Shown: piece by piece, positions 7,227-14,800 of the stretch | Position numbering within the stretch: the stretch's first letter is position 1 | Layout of the letters: each line of letters starts with the position of its first letter | Origin: CAWFPR01 sp963817635 | Lineage (GTDB): Bacteria; Acidobacteriota; Vicinamibacteria; Vicinamibacterales; 2-12-FULL-66-21 | Assembly (NCBI GenBank): GCA_963817635.1 | Contig: CAWFPR010000012.1 | Coordinates: forward strand, 1 to 22,014 | Length of the DNA: 22,014 bases | Reading direction: 5' to 3' | Program-made: the position numbers and the translations under genes | Notes under the pieces: model-generated | What the model was told of the DNA's origin: nothing | Databases searched by the model: none | What the model saw: the letters and a program-made list of their open reading frames with translations, nothing else

Positions 7227-8396
7227 TCAGTACAGCAGGTACGGCTCGCGCGTGTTGCGGAACGCCTGTTCGTCGCGCGTCCACGAAGCGACGAGCGCGT
7301 CGGGATCATCGCCGCGGTCGATCGCGGCACGCAGCCCGTCCGCGCCATAGAGGATGTCGATCGGCTGCTGGTCGTGTTCGTATTCGTACGGCGGCTCGCG
7401 CCAGGGAAACCGCGCGGGATCCTGCCGCTTGAACTCGGCCATCAGCTCGACCGCCACGCGCACCGGCCTGAACGCGCCGCGATCGAGCACGTGGATCTGG
7501 CAGCCGCCGCAGGTCGTATTCGCGTGCTTCTGGAACGTCGGCTCGAAGAAGACCGGCCGGAAATGCACCCCCGGGAGCGCGCGCCGGTTCATCGCGTCGG
7601 CCAGCCGCTCGCCGTCGATCCACGGCGCGCCGATGAGTTCGAACGGCCGGGTCGTCCCGCGGCCCTCCGACAGCCGCGTCCCCTCGAACAACACCGCCCC
7701 GGGATAGACGATCGCGCTGTCGAGCGTCGGCAGGTTCGGCGACGGCATGACCCATGGCAAGCCTGTCTGATCGTGGTACATCGAGCGATGCCAGCCCTCG
7801 AGCGGGACCACTTCGAGATCCGCGCCGATCCCGAATTCGCGGTTGAAGAGCCGCGCCAGCTCGCCAATCGTCATGCCGTGCCGCAGCGGTATCGGAAACT
7901 GGCCGACGAACGACCGGAACGCCTCCTGGAGCAGATTGCCCTCGACCTCGTCACCGCCAATCGGATTCGGACGATCGCAGACGACGACGCGGACGCCGTG
8001 CCGCGCGGCGGCGCGCATGCAGTTGGCCATCGTGTACACGAAGGTGTACACGCGGGTCCCGACGTCCTGGAGGTCCACCACCAGCACGTCCACCTCGCGC
8101 AGCATCTCCGCGGTCGGCTCCCGCGTCTCGCTGTAGAGCGAGTAGATCGGAACCCGCCGCCTGGCGTCGTCAGTGTGCGGCGTCTCGATCATGTTGTCCT
8201 GGAGGTCGGATCGGAATCCGTGCTGCGGCCCGAAGAGCGCCGTGAGGGTGATGCCGTCCGCGCCGGCGAGGCGATCGGCGGTGTGCCGGAATCCGCCATC
8301 GATCGAGGCCGGGTTGCACACGAGCCCGACGCGCGCGCCTTCGACGAGCGATCGCCGGTCGTCGAGCAGCCGATCGATGCCAAGGCGCGTGGACAT
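7227..8396 (-). CDS. namZ: NamZ-like exo-beta-N-acetylmuramidase (DUF1343, GH171)
   Basis: The 389-residue protein matches DUF1343 end to end. It has GLVCNPASIDGGFRHTAD (residues about 24-41), ITLTALFGPQHGFRSDLQDN, VDVLVVDLQDVGTRVYTFVY (about 104-123), VCDRPNPIGGDEVEG, WVMPSPNLPTLDSAIVYPGA, FEGTRLSEGRGTTRPFELIG and GGCQIHV. DUF1343 founders (B. subtilis YbbC/NamZ) release MurNAc from the non-reducing end of peptidoglycan fragments for cell-wall recycling (family knowledge). No signal peptide is visible, so the product appears cytoplasmic. Family members commonly read GPEHG; here it is GPQHG, so the acidic residue is replaced by Gln, and activity should not be assumed. A perfect TATAAT lies 7 nt before the ATG. 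The stop codon touches the heptamer repeat. Confidence 0.88.
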   Translation of the reverse strand: MSTRLGIDRLLDDRRSLVEGARVGLVCNPASIDGGFRHTADRLAGADGITLTALFGPQHGFRSDLQDNMIETPHTDDARRRVPIYSLYSETREPTAEMLREVDVLVVDLQDVGTRVYTFVYTMANCMRAAARHGVRVVVCDRPNPIGGDEVEGNLLQEAFRSFVGQFPIPLRHGMTIGELARLFNREFGIGADLEVVPLEGWHRSMYHDQTGLPWVMPSPNLPTLDSAIVYPGAVLFEGTRLSEGRGTTRPFELIGAPWIDGERLADAMNRRALPGVHFRPVFFEPTFQKHANTTCGGCQIHVLDRGAFRPVRVAVELMAEFKRQDPARFPWREPPYEYEHDQQPIDILYGADGLRAAIDRGDDPDALVASWTRDEQAFRNTREPYLLY

Positions 8397-8403
8397 GCGC
8401 CCG

Positions 8404-8409
8404 ATTATA
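8404..8409 (-). promoter_or_regulatory. Candidate -10 box (TATAAT) for leaderless namZ
   Basis: A consensus TATAAT on the minus strand ends 7 nt before the namZ ATG (8394-8396) and overlaps the stop codon of the upstream hypothetical gene. No purine-rich ribosome binding site lies between. No clear -35 is seen in the GC-rich sequence 17-18 bp upstream. It would let namZ be transcribed independently of its neighbour. Confidence 0.55.
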
Positions 8410-8974
8410 GACCGCTCGCCGGACGCCGCCGCCGCTCCATCAGCTCGCGCGCAAGGAACGCGGCGCAGAGGGCATCCGCGAAGCTGTTGCAGCGGAACCG
8501 GTAGTGCTGCTGACGATCCGCTCGCGCGAGGAGCAGGTCACGTTCGGCGTGCGCCACCTCCGTAACGGCGTGCCACGGCACGGCCGATCCGTTCGCCCCA
8601 CCGACGAATATCGCGCGCGCGCTGGTCAGGAGCAGGCGACCGCTCGGCTGGGCCGCCTCGTCGGGCATCGACACCGGGCCGATGAAATGGCAGACGTCCA
8701 ACCCGACGACGCGGTGGCCCGTCTCGAGCCGTGGAAGCCCCGTGGCTTCGACGTCCGCTCTGAGATGCTCGAGACGTTCGAGGGCTTCGAGCATCTCGCG
8801 CTCGATCTCCGCATCGTCGTCCGGCACCCCGAGGCTCTCGAGTTCGCGCGCGAGTGCCGCTCGGGCCGTCGTGTCGCCGGTGCTTGCCGCCGCCGTCCAC
8901 TTTATCCGCCACGCCGTCAGCCGCGGGTCCTCTTTGCCGGCGCCGTTACGCCTGAACCAATCCAGGACGCCCAT
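8405..8974 (-). CDS. Hypothetical protein with C-terminal PH/GRAM-like segment
   Basis: The 189-residue protein is not assigned to a named family. Residues 1-35 (MGVLDWFRRNG, DPRLTAWRIKWTAAA) and the acidic, helical 45-75 stretch (DDDAEIEREMLEALERLEHLRADVEA) suggest a helical or coiled N-terminus. From about residue 85 the pattern GHRVVGLDVCHFIGPVS, RLLLTSARAIFVGG, VPWHAVTEVAHAERDLLLAR, HYRFRCNSFADALCAAFLARELM follows. It resembles PH/GRAM-like modules, with a strand 'LLLTSxRaiFvG', a turn and 'VPWxxVxxV', then a closing helix. This is pattern resemblance only. No signal peptide or membrane helix is present. It ends 8 bp before the namZ start on the same strand. Confidence 0.6.
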   Translation of the reverse strand: MGVLDWFRRNGAGKEDPRLTAWRIKWTAAASTGDTTARAALARELESLGVPDDDAEIEREMLEALERLEHLRADVEATGLPRLETGHRVVGLDVCHFIGPVSMPDEAAQPSGRLLLTSARAIFVGGANGSAVPWHAVTEVAHAERDLLLARADRQQHYRFRCNSFADALCAAFLARELMERRRRPASGL

Positions 8975-9083
8975 GACATTCCATCTGACATCTTCCCTTA
9001 CTTTGTGCCAGTGACCGAATCGGCTGGATTGGCGATCGCAATGCCGGATCGACGGCCCATATGTTCTGCGGCGGCCGCCGCGC

Positions 9084-9483
9084 CTACTTCGCGGCGTCCG
9101 AGCCGCTGTCCTTGCCGGCGCTCAGCCAGGCATACGCGTCGGCTTCGGACCTGAACGCGCGCGTCTCGAGTTCCGCTGCTTCGTTCAGCATCTCCTGCAT
9201 CCGCGCCATCCCGAAGGCGGCCACGTCGCTCACCAGGATGGCGACCCTGGCATTGCCAAACTGCTTCCGGTGCTTGCGGACGAACATGGCGATGCCGTCC
9301 GCGAATGCGCGCGTCGGCGGGGCCAGAGGCACGTCGATCTCCGAGCAGATTGAAGCCTGGCTCATAGTCGGGGTCCCGCAACACCGCCTCGAGCGTACCG
9401 GTCCAGTCAGCGATGGTGATTGGTTCTTCGTACACGAGGATGACCAGCCGTCTGGAGGGGACGAGCTGATAGGTGACTGGCAT
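9084..9483 (-). CDS. SpoIIAA/STAS-like small protein with one frameshift
   Basis: The first part, from ATG 9483, reads MPVTYQLVPSRRLVILVYEE, ITIADWTGTLEAVLRDPDYE, FNLLGDRRAS. After a frame change near 9350 it continues TRAFADGIAMFVRKH, GNARVAILVSDVAAFGMARM, FRSEADAYAWLSAG, to the stop at 9084. The joined product, about 132 residues, has the alternating strand/helix pattern of SpoIIAA-like proteins: a D.R motif after the second strand and a closing 'F....A..WL' helix. Its role is unknown. The single frameshift is probably a one-base sequence error. A good promoter (TTGAGT, 18 bp, TACAAT) lies directly upstream. Confidence 0.7.
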
Positions 9484-9490
9484 CGAGCGG

Positions 9491-9520
9491 ATTGTAGCGC
9501 GGCTGTTATCGAAGACTCAA
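9491..9520 (-). promoter_or_regulatory. Sigma-70-like promoter for the SpoIIAA-like gene
   Basis: On the minus strand, TTGAGT (9515-9520), an 18-bp spacer and TACAAT (9491-9496) match the -35/-10 consensus well. The -10 box ends only 7 nt before the ATG at 9481-9483, so the transcript would be leaderless or nearly so. Confidence 0.6.
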
Positions 9521-9603
9521 CAGTCCGGACTTCCCCTGGCGGGCGGGCGTCGGACGCCTTCAGCCGGCAGGATCCGGCCGGAAACGGGCCCGCGCATGCT
9601 CGA

Positions 9604-12389
9604 TTAGCGCTCCTTCGGACGCACCATGGCTGCTACAAAGAACGCGCCGCGCGACGGCGTTTCTACTCGGACTCGCAGCGCCACGAGCGGATCGACCGCC
9701 ATCGCGCGCCGCGCGGGCACGTAGCACGCCAGGGCCGACACGCCGAGCAGCACCGCGGCGGTCGCCAGGTAGCTCACCGGGTCGAATGCGGTCACGCCGA
9801 ACAGCATCGAGGCGACCAGTCCGGTGAGCGCGAGTGCGCCGGCCAGGCCGATGACCACCCCCGCCACGGCCATGCGCATCCCGCCCCCGATCACCATGCG
9901 CAGCACGTCGCGCGGCTCCGCGCCGATCGCCATCCGCAGTCCAATCTCCTGCGTTCGCTGGCTGACGGTGTAAGCGACCACGCCGTACAGCCCGACTGCC
10001 GCGAGGAAGACCGCGACCCCCGCGAACACGCCGAGGAGCAGCATCGCGAACCGTCGATCCGCCACCGATTCGCTGACGACCTCGTCGAGGGGGGCCATCG
10101 AATACGCCGGCAGGTCGGAATCGATCTCGCGTACGGCCAGGCGGGCCGTGCTGGCGAACTGCGACGGATCGCCCGTCGTCCGCACCAGCATCCACATGCC
10201 GCTGAACGCATCCTGCTTGTACGGCACGTACATCGTCGGTTCGGGGGCCGCGTCGAGTCCTTCGTGGTGCACGTTGCCCACGACACCGACGATCTTGTAG
10301 AAGCCGTCCGTGCCGTTGCCGATGTCGATGCCCCGGCCGATCGGATCCTCGCCGGGGAAATGGCGTTTCGCGAACGCCTCGTCAACGACGGCCACCATCG
10401 GCGCCTTCTCCGCGTCCTGTTCCGCGAACGGGCGCCCCTTCAGAAGCGGGATGCCGGCCGCGGCAAAGTACGCCGGGCTGATCGCGCGGTAGTTCGCGCT
10501 GTCGTCCCCGCCGGGCGGCGCCGGGGGCCGCCCTTCAATCGTGAACGAGAGCACGTAGTCGCCGCGCATCGGCAACTGGTGGACCGCCGCGGCGGCCTCG
10601 ACGCCTGGCATCGCGCGCAGCCTCTCCAGGAGACGTTCGTAGAATGCCACGACGTTGTGCGGTTCGGGATACGAGATCCGCGGCAGCGCCACGCGGAACG
10701 TGAGGACGTGATCGGAGCGGAAGCCGGGATCGACGCCCGTCAGCTTCGCGAAGCTGCGGAGCAGGAGCGACGCGCCGACCAGGAGGATCAGGGAGAGGGC
10801 CACTTCGCCGACGAGCAGCGCGCTGCGCACCCGTCGTCCGCCAGACGATGCGGACGAGCGGCCGCCTTCCTTGAGCGCCGCGGCGGGGCCGCCGCGCGAG
10901 GCCTGCCAGGCCGGCGCCATCCCGAAGATGAGGCCGGTTGCCACCGACACCAGCAGTGCGAATGCGAGCACGTGGCCGTCGAGCGTGATGTCGGCCACCC
11001 GCGGGATGCTGCCCGCGCCCAGCGTGCGGATCGGCGTGATCGCGAGCCAGGCGAGCGCCAGGCCGAGCGCTCCGCCGGCCAGCGCGAGTACAAGACTCTC
11101 GGCCAGCATCTGCGTCACGATCCGCCAGCGGCCAGCACCCATCGCCGTGCGGATCGCGATTTCCTTCTCCCGCGCCGATGCGCGGACCAGCAGCAGGTTC
11201 GCCACGTTCGCGCAGGCAATCAGGACCAGCACGCCGACGGCGGCCAGCAGCGTGATCAGCATCGGCCGGATCGGCCCGACGATGAGGTCGTGCAGCACGA
11301 CGGTCTCGGCGGACTCATCGCGGCTCGACTGCGGGTACTGCTCCGCGAGGCGTTGGGCGATGCCACGCATCTCGGTGCTGGCCTGCTGGTTCGAGACGCC
11401 GGGGGCGAGCCGCGCGATCACGGCCAGGTAGTGGCCGCCGCGGGTCGCGTTGGTGGGATTCAGTGCGATCGGCCGCCAGAACTCGGCGTCACGATTCGGA
11501 AAGTAGAAGCCCTGCGGCATCACCCCGATGATCGTCGTCGGCAGTCCGCCAAGCGTGATCGTCCGGCCGAGGACACCGGGATCTCCCCCGAACCGCCGCT
11601 GCCACGTGCCGTAGCTCAGGACGATGACGCCGTTCTGCTGGGGCCGGTCTTCCTCCTGGCGGAAGCTCCGGCCGAGGACCGGCGTGACGTGCAGCAGATC
11701 GAACGTGTCCCACGACACCGACGCCATCGCGATGCGCTCCGGGCCGTCTGCCCGCCGTGAAGGTCTCGGTGCCGTTCGTGTAGGCCGCGAGGCGCTCGAA
11801 GACGCGGTTCTGCTGCCGCCAGTCGAAGAAGTTGGCGGGCGCCACGGAGAATCGGCCGTACTGCGGCACGATCTCGAACACGCGCACGAGGCGCTCCGGC
11901 TCCGGATACGGCAGCGGCCGCAGGACGACTGCCGTTCACCACCGAGAAGATGGCGCTCGTCGCGCCGATCCCGAGCGCCAGCGTGAGAATCGCCACGATG
12001 GCGAAGCCGGGCGCCTTCAGCATCTGGCGGACGGCGTAGCGCATGTCGGTCAGCAGGGTGGCGAACATATGCAGGGCTCCTCGTCGGGTCTGTGGGGCGT
12101 CGGCGGGCGGATGGTATCCGGCCTCGTCGAGCGCTCTGGCGAGCCGCTCAATCCGGGGGCGATGATGGCCGGTGTCGGCCAGGCGGACGTCACGAGCCAT
12201 CTGCCGCCAGTCAGTGATCTGCCTGCGTGCGGAGGCGTCCGCGTCGGCCTCGCTGGCGCCCCGCGCAAGGGCGTCGCGGTAGAAGTCCTCGAGCTGCGCG
12301 GCCAGCTCGCGGACGATGCGGGCTTCGCGTTCGGGGGTCAGCTCCGGCAGCGACAGGTGCGATCGGACGAACGCCTGCCAGTCACGCAC
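9604..12389 (-). CDS. ADOP-type ABC transporter permease (MacB/FtsX modules), two frameshifts
   Basis: This is a large permease of about 928 residues once frames are joined. The N-terminal cytosolic prefix (DWQAFVRSHLSLPELTPE, REARIVRELAAQLEDFYRDA) is the permease prefix domain seen in acidobacterial orphan permeases. Then come MLKAPGFAIVAILTLALGIG (first TM), the MacB periplasmic core (VLRPLPYPEPERLV, FFDWRQQNRVFERLAAY, LHVTPVLGRSFRQEED), and the first FtsX block (GPIRPMLITLLAAVGVLVLI, ANVANLLLVRASAREKEIAI). The second core and FtsX block follow (FAMLLLGVFAGVAVFLAAVG, QEIGLRMAIGAEPRDVL), ending before 9604. Frame breaks sit near 11926 and 11745, in otherwise conserved text. I prefer the GTG start at 12389, which overlaps the PadR stop (GTGcgTGA) and has GGGGG upstream, over ATG 12419. 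No ATPase is adjacent, as usual for this group. Confidence 0.88.
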
Positions 12390-12714
12390 CGTCGCCCCCG
12401 AGGACGGCGTTGATGGCATCCACGTATTGCTTCCAGGTCGCGCGTTCCGCGGCGAGCGCGCGCCGGCCGTCGGCGGTGAGCCGGTAGAAGCACCGCTCGC
12501 GCTCGCCGGCCTTCTCGACCCACCGGCCCTTGATCAGGCCGCGGTTCTCGAGGCGGAGGAGCGTGGGGTAGAGCGTCGGCAGCGCGAACGTGAGGCGGCC
12601 GCCCGAGCGCGCCTCGATGAGCTTGCCGATCTCGTAGCCGTGGCGAGGCCGCGCGTCGAGGAGCGACAGGATCAGCATCTCGGTGCTGCCCTTCTTCAAC
12701 TCGGGACTGAACAT
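12382..12714 (-). CDS. PadR-family transcriptional regulator
   Basis: From ATG 12714 the 110-residue product reads MFSPELKKGSTEMLILSLLD, RPRHGYEIGKLIEARSGGRL, FALPTLYPTLLRLENRGLIK, GRWVEKAGERERCFYRLTAD, GRRALAAERATWKQYVDAIN. These are the PadR winged helix (HGYEI..L, then LYP.L.RLE..G.I, then R.YY-like wing FYRLTADG) and a short C-terminal dimerisation helix. PadR proteins repress neighbouring genes in response to small molecules (family knowledge). It overlaps the ADOP permease by 8 bp, so the two are translationally coupled and the permease is the obvious target along with the regulator itself. Longer in-frame starts exist upstream but lack family sequence. Confidence 0.92.
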   Translation of the reverse strand: MFSPELKKGSTEMLILSLLDARPRHGYEIGKLIEARSGGRLTFALPTLYPTLLRLENRGLIKGRWVEKAGERERCFYRLTADGRRALAAERATWKQYVDAINAVLGGDGA

Positions 12715-12911
12715 CGTAAGGCACCCTATATGTAGCGACGCGTAGTATGACGGGAAAACGGGGCACAGGGTTTGCGGGAACACAAAAAGTGTTTCCGGCC
12801 CGGAACCTGAGCCGGTCGCGGCTTCCTTGTCAACCGTGGCCGCAATCCCGTTGTATATCCGTCAGTGCAGGGCGGCCGGATCGCCGGCTCAGCCTGCAAA
12901 AGGAGCGGACA
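12712..12911. promoter_or_regulatory. Divergent intergenic region between padR (-) and the sigma-factor cluster (+)
   Basis: This 196-bp region is the most AT-rich patch nearby. On the minus strand CATATAGG (about 12725-12732) lies roughly 10 nt before the padR start and could be a -10 box and/or part of a PadR operator. On the plus strand TTGTCA (12827-12832) and TTGTAT/TGTATA (12851-12857), spaced 18-19 bp, make a plausible promoter about 55 nt before ATG 12911. No clear terminator was seen. Confidence 0.35.
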
Positions 12912-13249
12912 TGATTCTTGCCCTCGTATTCGCCGGCCTGCTGGCGGCGCTCATCGTCGCGACCGTCCTGCTGGCGAGGCTGTGGAGGCGCCAGCAGCGG
13001 AAGGCGCGGGAGTTCGGCTATCCCACGCTCGGCGCCTACCTCCGGGCGGCGCCGGCAACCGACGAGGAGCGGCGCGATGCCGCGGACCTGACGCTCAGGG
13101 GGGTTGTCTTCTGCCTTCTGGGGTTCATCTTCCCGCCGCTGCTGCTCATCGGGGTGTTCCCGCTGTTCTACGGAGCCAGGAAGCTCGTGTACGCGTCGCT
13201 GGGCCTCGGGCTGCTCGACGATGCGGACCGGACCAATCCAGGGGCGTGA
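12911..13249 (+). CDS. Small two-helix membrane protein, first gene of a sigma-factor cluster
   Basis: The 112-residue protein has two hydrophobic segments: MILALVFAGLLAALIVATVL (residues 1-20) and LRGVVFCLLGFIFPPLLLIG (about 64-83). A basic stretch RLWRRQQRKAREFG and a soluble loop lie between them. GARKLVYASLGLGLLDDADR forms the tail. AGGAG lies 5 nt before ATG 12911. No family is recognised. Its stop TGA overlaps the GTG start of the sigma factor (GTGA), so the two are translationally coupled. This suggests a role linked to the sigma factor, such as membrane sensing, but that is inference. Confidence 0.75.
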   Translation: MILALVFAGLLAALIVATVLLARLWRRQQRKAREFGYPTLGAYLRAAPATDEERRDAADLTLRGVVFCLLGFIFPPLLLIGVFPLFYGARKLVYASLGLGLLDDADRTNPGA

Positions 13250-13831
13250 CGGAAGTCCCCGAACGAAGTCGTCGCCGTACGCGACGCCGTGCAGGCGGTC
13301 CGGCGCGGCGATCGCAACGCGTTCGCGCGAATCGTCACGCTGTACCAGCGGCGGCTGTTCGGGCTCGCGCTGATGATGACGCGCGATCCGTCGGCCGCCG
13401 AGGAAGTGGCGCAGGACGCGTTCGTGCGCGCGTTCGTGCACCTCGACGCCTACCAGCCGGGGCGGCCGTTCTATCCCTGGCTCTCGACGATTGCCGTGCG
13501 GCTCGCCCAGAACTGGCTGGTCAGGCGGGCGCGCATCGGGGCGCGCGAGGGCGCGGAGCTGCCGGCGGAGCCAGCCGCCGCGCCGCTGACCGATCCCCTG
13601 CGGGACCTGATTGCCGACGAGGACGATCGCGCGCTCTGGCACTCGGTCCGCGCGCTGTCCTCGGGCGAGCGCACAGCCGTGATCCTCCACTACCGCCAGG
13701 AGATGAGCGTCGCCGAGATCGCCTCGGCGCTCGGCGTCACTGGCGGCACGGTGAAGACCCTGCTCTTCCGCGCGCGGCGGAAGCTGCGCCTGGCGCTCGC
13801 CAACACCATCGACGGGAGTGAGTCGAGATGA
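13246..13831 (+). CDS. ECF-type RNA polymerase sigma factor
   Basis: Region 2 is visible as RNAFARIVTLYQRRLFGLAL, RDPSAAEEVAQDAFVRAFVH, RPFYPWLSTIAVRLAQNWLV. Region 4 is visible as LSSGERTAVILHYRQEMSVA, EIASALGVTGGTVKTLLFRA, RRKLR, with a helix-turn-helix and the usual GTVK recognition turn. No extra C-terminal domain is present, and the roughly 190-residue length fits ECF sigma-70. The likely start is GTG 13246, overlapping the preceding stop (GTGA). An indel near 13258-13264 separates it from EVVAVRDAVQAVRRGDRNAF, and the first clean start in the main frame is GTG 13289. It directs RNA polymerase to an unknown regulon, and the downstream gene is the probable anti-sigma factor. Confidence 0.9.
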
Positions 13832-14220
13832 GAGACGACATCGAGCCGTTGCTGTCGCGTCTTCCCGAGCCCGCGCCGCCATCGTCGCTGGCCGCCGGCG
13901 TGATGGCGCGGATTGCGCGCGAACCGGATCGCGCGAGCGTCGCGGACGTCCTCCGGAGCGCTGCGCCGGACCGCGGTGAGCGGCGCGCCTGGCTCTGGGC
14001 GGTGTTGGGGCTCGCCGTCGTCGCCGGCGTGCTCGCGCGCGGGTGGTCGAGCGACGGCTTCTCCGCGGACGTGATGTCGTTGCGAACCGGCACGACCTGG
14101 CCGCGCCCGCTGATGCCGTTCGACGGATGGGCCGGTACTGCTCGGTCTCGGGTTGTGGGTGTTGCTGATCGGCCTGTTTGCCCCGCTGCGGCGGGAGCGG
14201 GCGGTAACGCCTCGTCATGA
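13828..14220 (+). CDS. Probable anti-sigma factor (single-pass membrane protein), C-terminus frameshifted
   Basis: It starts at ATG 13828, overlapping the sigma-factor stop (ATGA). The cytosolic part (about 55 residues: RDDIEPLLSRLPEPAPPSSL, AAGVMARIAREPDR) is followed by a TM helix, AWLWAVLGLAVVAGVLARGW. No HxxxCxxC zinc motif is present. Near 14135 the frame probably slips. The adjacent frame reads LLGLGLWVLLIGLFAPLRRE, a second TM helix, whereas the open frame gives low-complexity SRVVGVADRPVCPAAA to the TGA at 14218-14220. Position and topology suggest it anchors or inhibits the sigma factor, but no anti-sigma domain is provable from the sequence. Confidence 0.65.
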   Translation: MRDDIEPLLSRLPEPAPPSSLAAGVMARIAREPDRASVADVLRSAAPDRGERRAWLWAVLGLAVVAGVLARGWSSDGFSADVMSLRTGTTWPRPLMPFDGWAGTARSRVVGVADRPVCPAAAGAGGNASS

Positions 14221-14642
14221 ACCCGGATTCGCGCTCCGGGTGCGGCTCACCGGACATCCAGCAGACGTCGCGGGCACGGTGATCCCTGGAATTCGAACCA
14301 GGTAACGCCCTCGACGACCATGTCATACCTGAGCTCGTATTGGCCTGGGCCGAGCGAACCCGCGACTGTCATGGCGACCTCGACTTCCTCACCGGGGGCC
14401 ACATCGCGAGTCAAGGCCGTGCGACCGAGATCCTCTCGGATCACCTCCCCCTTGTTCGTGCATATTTTCAGTCCACAAGTGACCTGCCCGCCGAAGCGCC
14501 GGCCGCGGGCTTTCCACGTCACCGTTCCGGTGTTCGTGATGCGAAGGACGTCGGTGAACGGCGCGCCACTCCGGGCGGAGGAAGAGACGCGGGCGAGAAC
14601 GATCGTCGGGGCGCGGCCCGAGCAGTTCGCACGCGATGCTTA

Positions 14643-14800
14643 GGGCCCGTCAAGGAATAACTGTGACATTCTGGCCGTCGATGCATCCCGCCTCGCGGCG
14701 TTGCTCGTCGGTTAAATGCACTCGGCATTCGCCCTCCTCGCGCCTGGCGATCCGGGCGCCTCGACGCCCGGAGATGCCACACTTATTCCTTGACGGGCCC
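14643..14800. mobile_element. MITE-like element, 158 bp, 25-bp TIRs, TTA target duplication
   Basis: The left end GGGCCCGTCAAGGAATAA followed by CTGTGAC (14643-14667) and the complement of the right end (14776-14800, same first 18 bases followed by GTGTGGC) match at 23 of 25 positions. TTA flanks both sides (14640-14642 and 14801-14803), consistent with a 3-bp target duplication. The interior has no transposase-sized ORF. Next to the right end is a perfect 8-bp hairpin TCCGGGCG/CGCCCGGA with a 6-nt loop (14751-14772), and there is a small AATGC/GCATT stem at 14714-14728. Removing the element plus one TTA restores the reading frame across the site. It must be moved by a transposase elsewhere, and the family was not identified. 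Confidence 0.85.
14751..14772. repeat. Perfect 8-bp stem hairpin inside the MITE
   Basis: TCCGGGCG, loop CCTCGA, CGCCCGGA. It sits 3 bp inside the right terminal repeat with no equally strong counterpart at the left end, giving the element a sub-terminal asymmetry. Confidence 0.8.

Noticed and set aside
9530..9600. Possible terminator hairpins downstream of the ADOP permease (GGCGT/ACGCC, GCCGG/CCGGC)
   Set aside because: Stems are only 5-6 bp in a very GC-rich context and no T-run follows on the transcribed strand, so chance is likely.
9061..11760. 899-codon open frame on the plus strand
   Set aside because: It is antisense to the ADOP permease. The permease strand shows family motifs throughout, whereas this frame is Arg/His/Gln-rich with no recognisable domain, as expected for a GC-rich shadow frame.
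14283..14305. tRNA-like T-arm (CCTGG TTCGAATT CCAGG) on the minus strand
   Set aside because: It encodes W-F-E-F-Q-G in the C-terminal module of the methyltransferase-like pseudogene. No acceptor, D or anticodon arm lies at the right distances.
14519..14782. 87-codon minus-strand ORF spanning the MITE
   Set aside because: It starts inside the MITE and runs out of frame through the pseudogene. It has no ribosome binding site or family pattern and is an artefact of the insertion.
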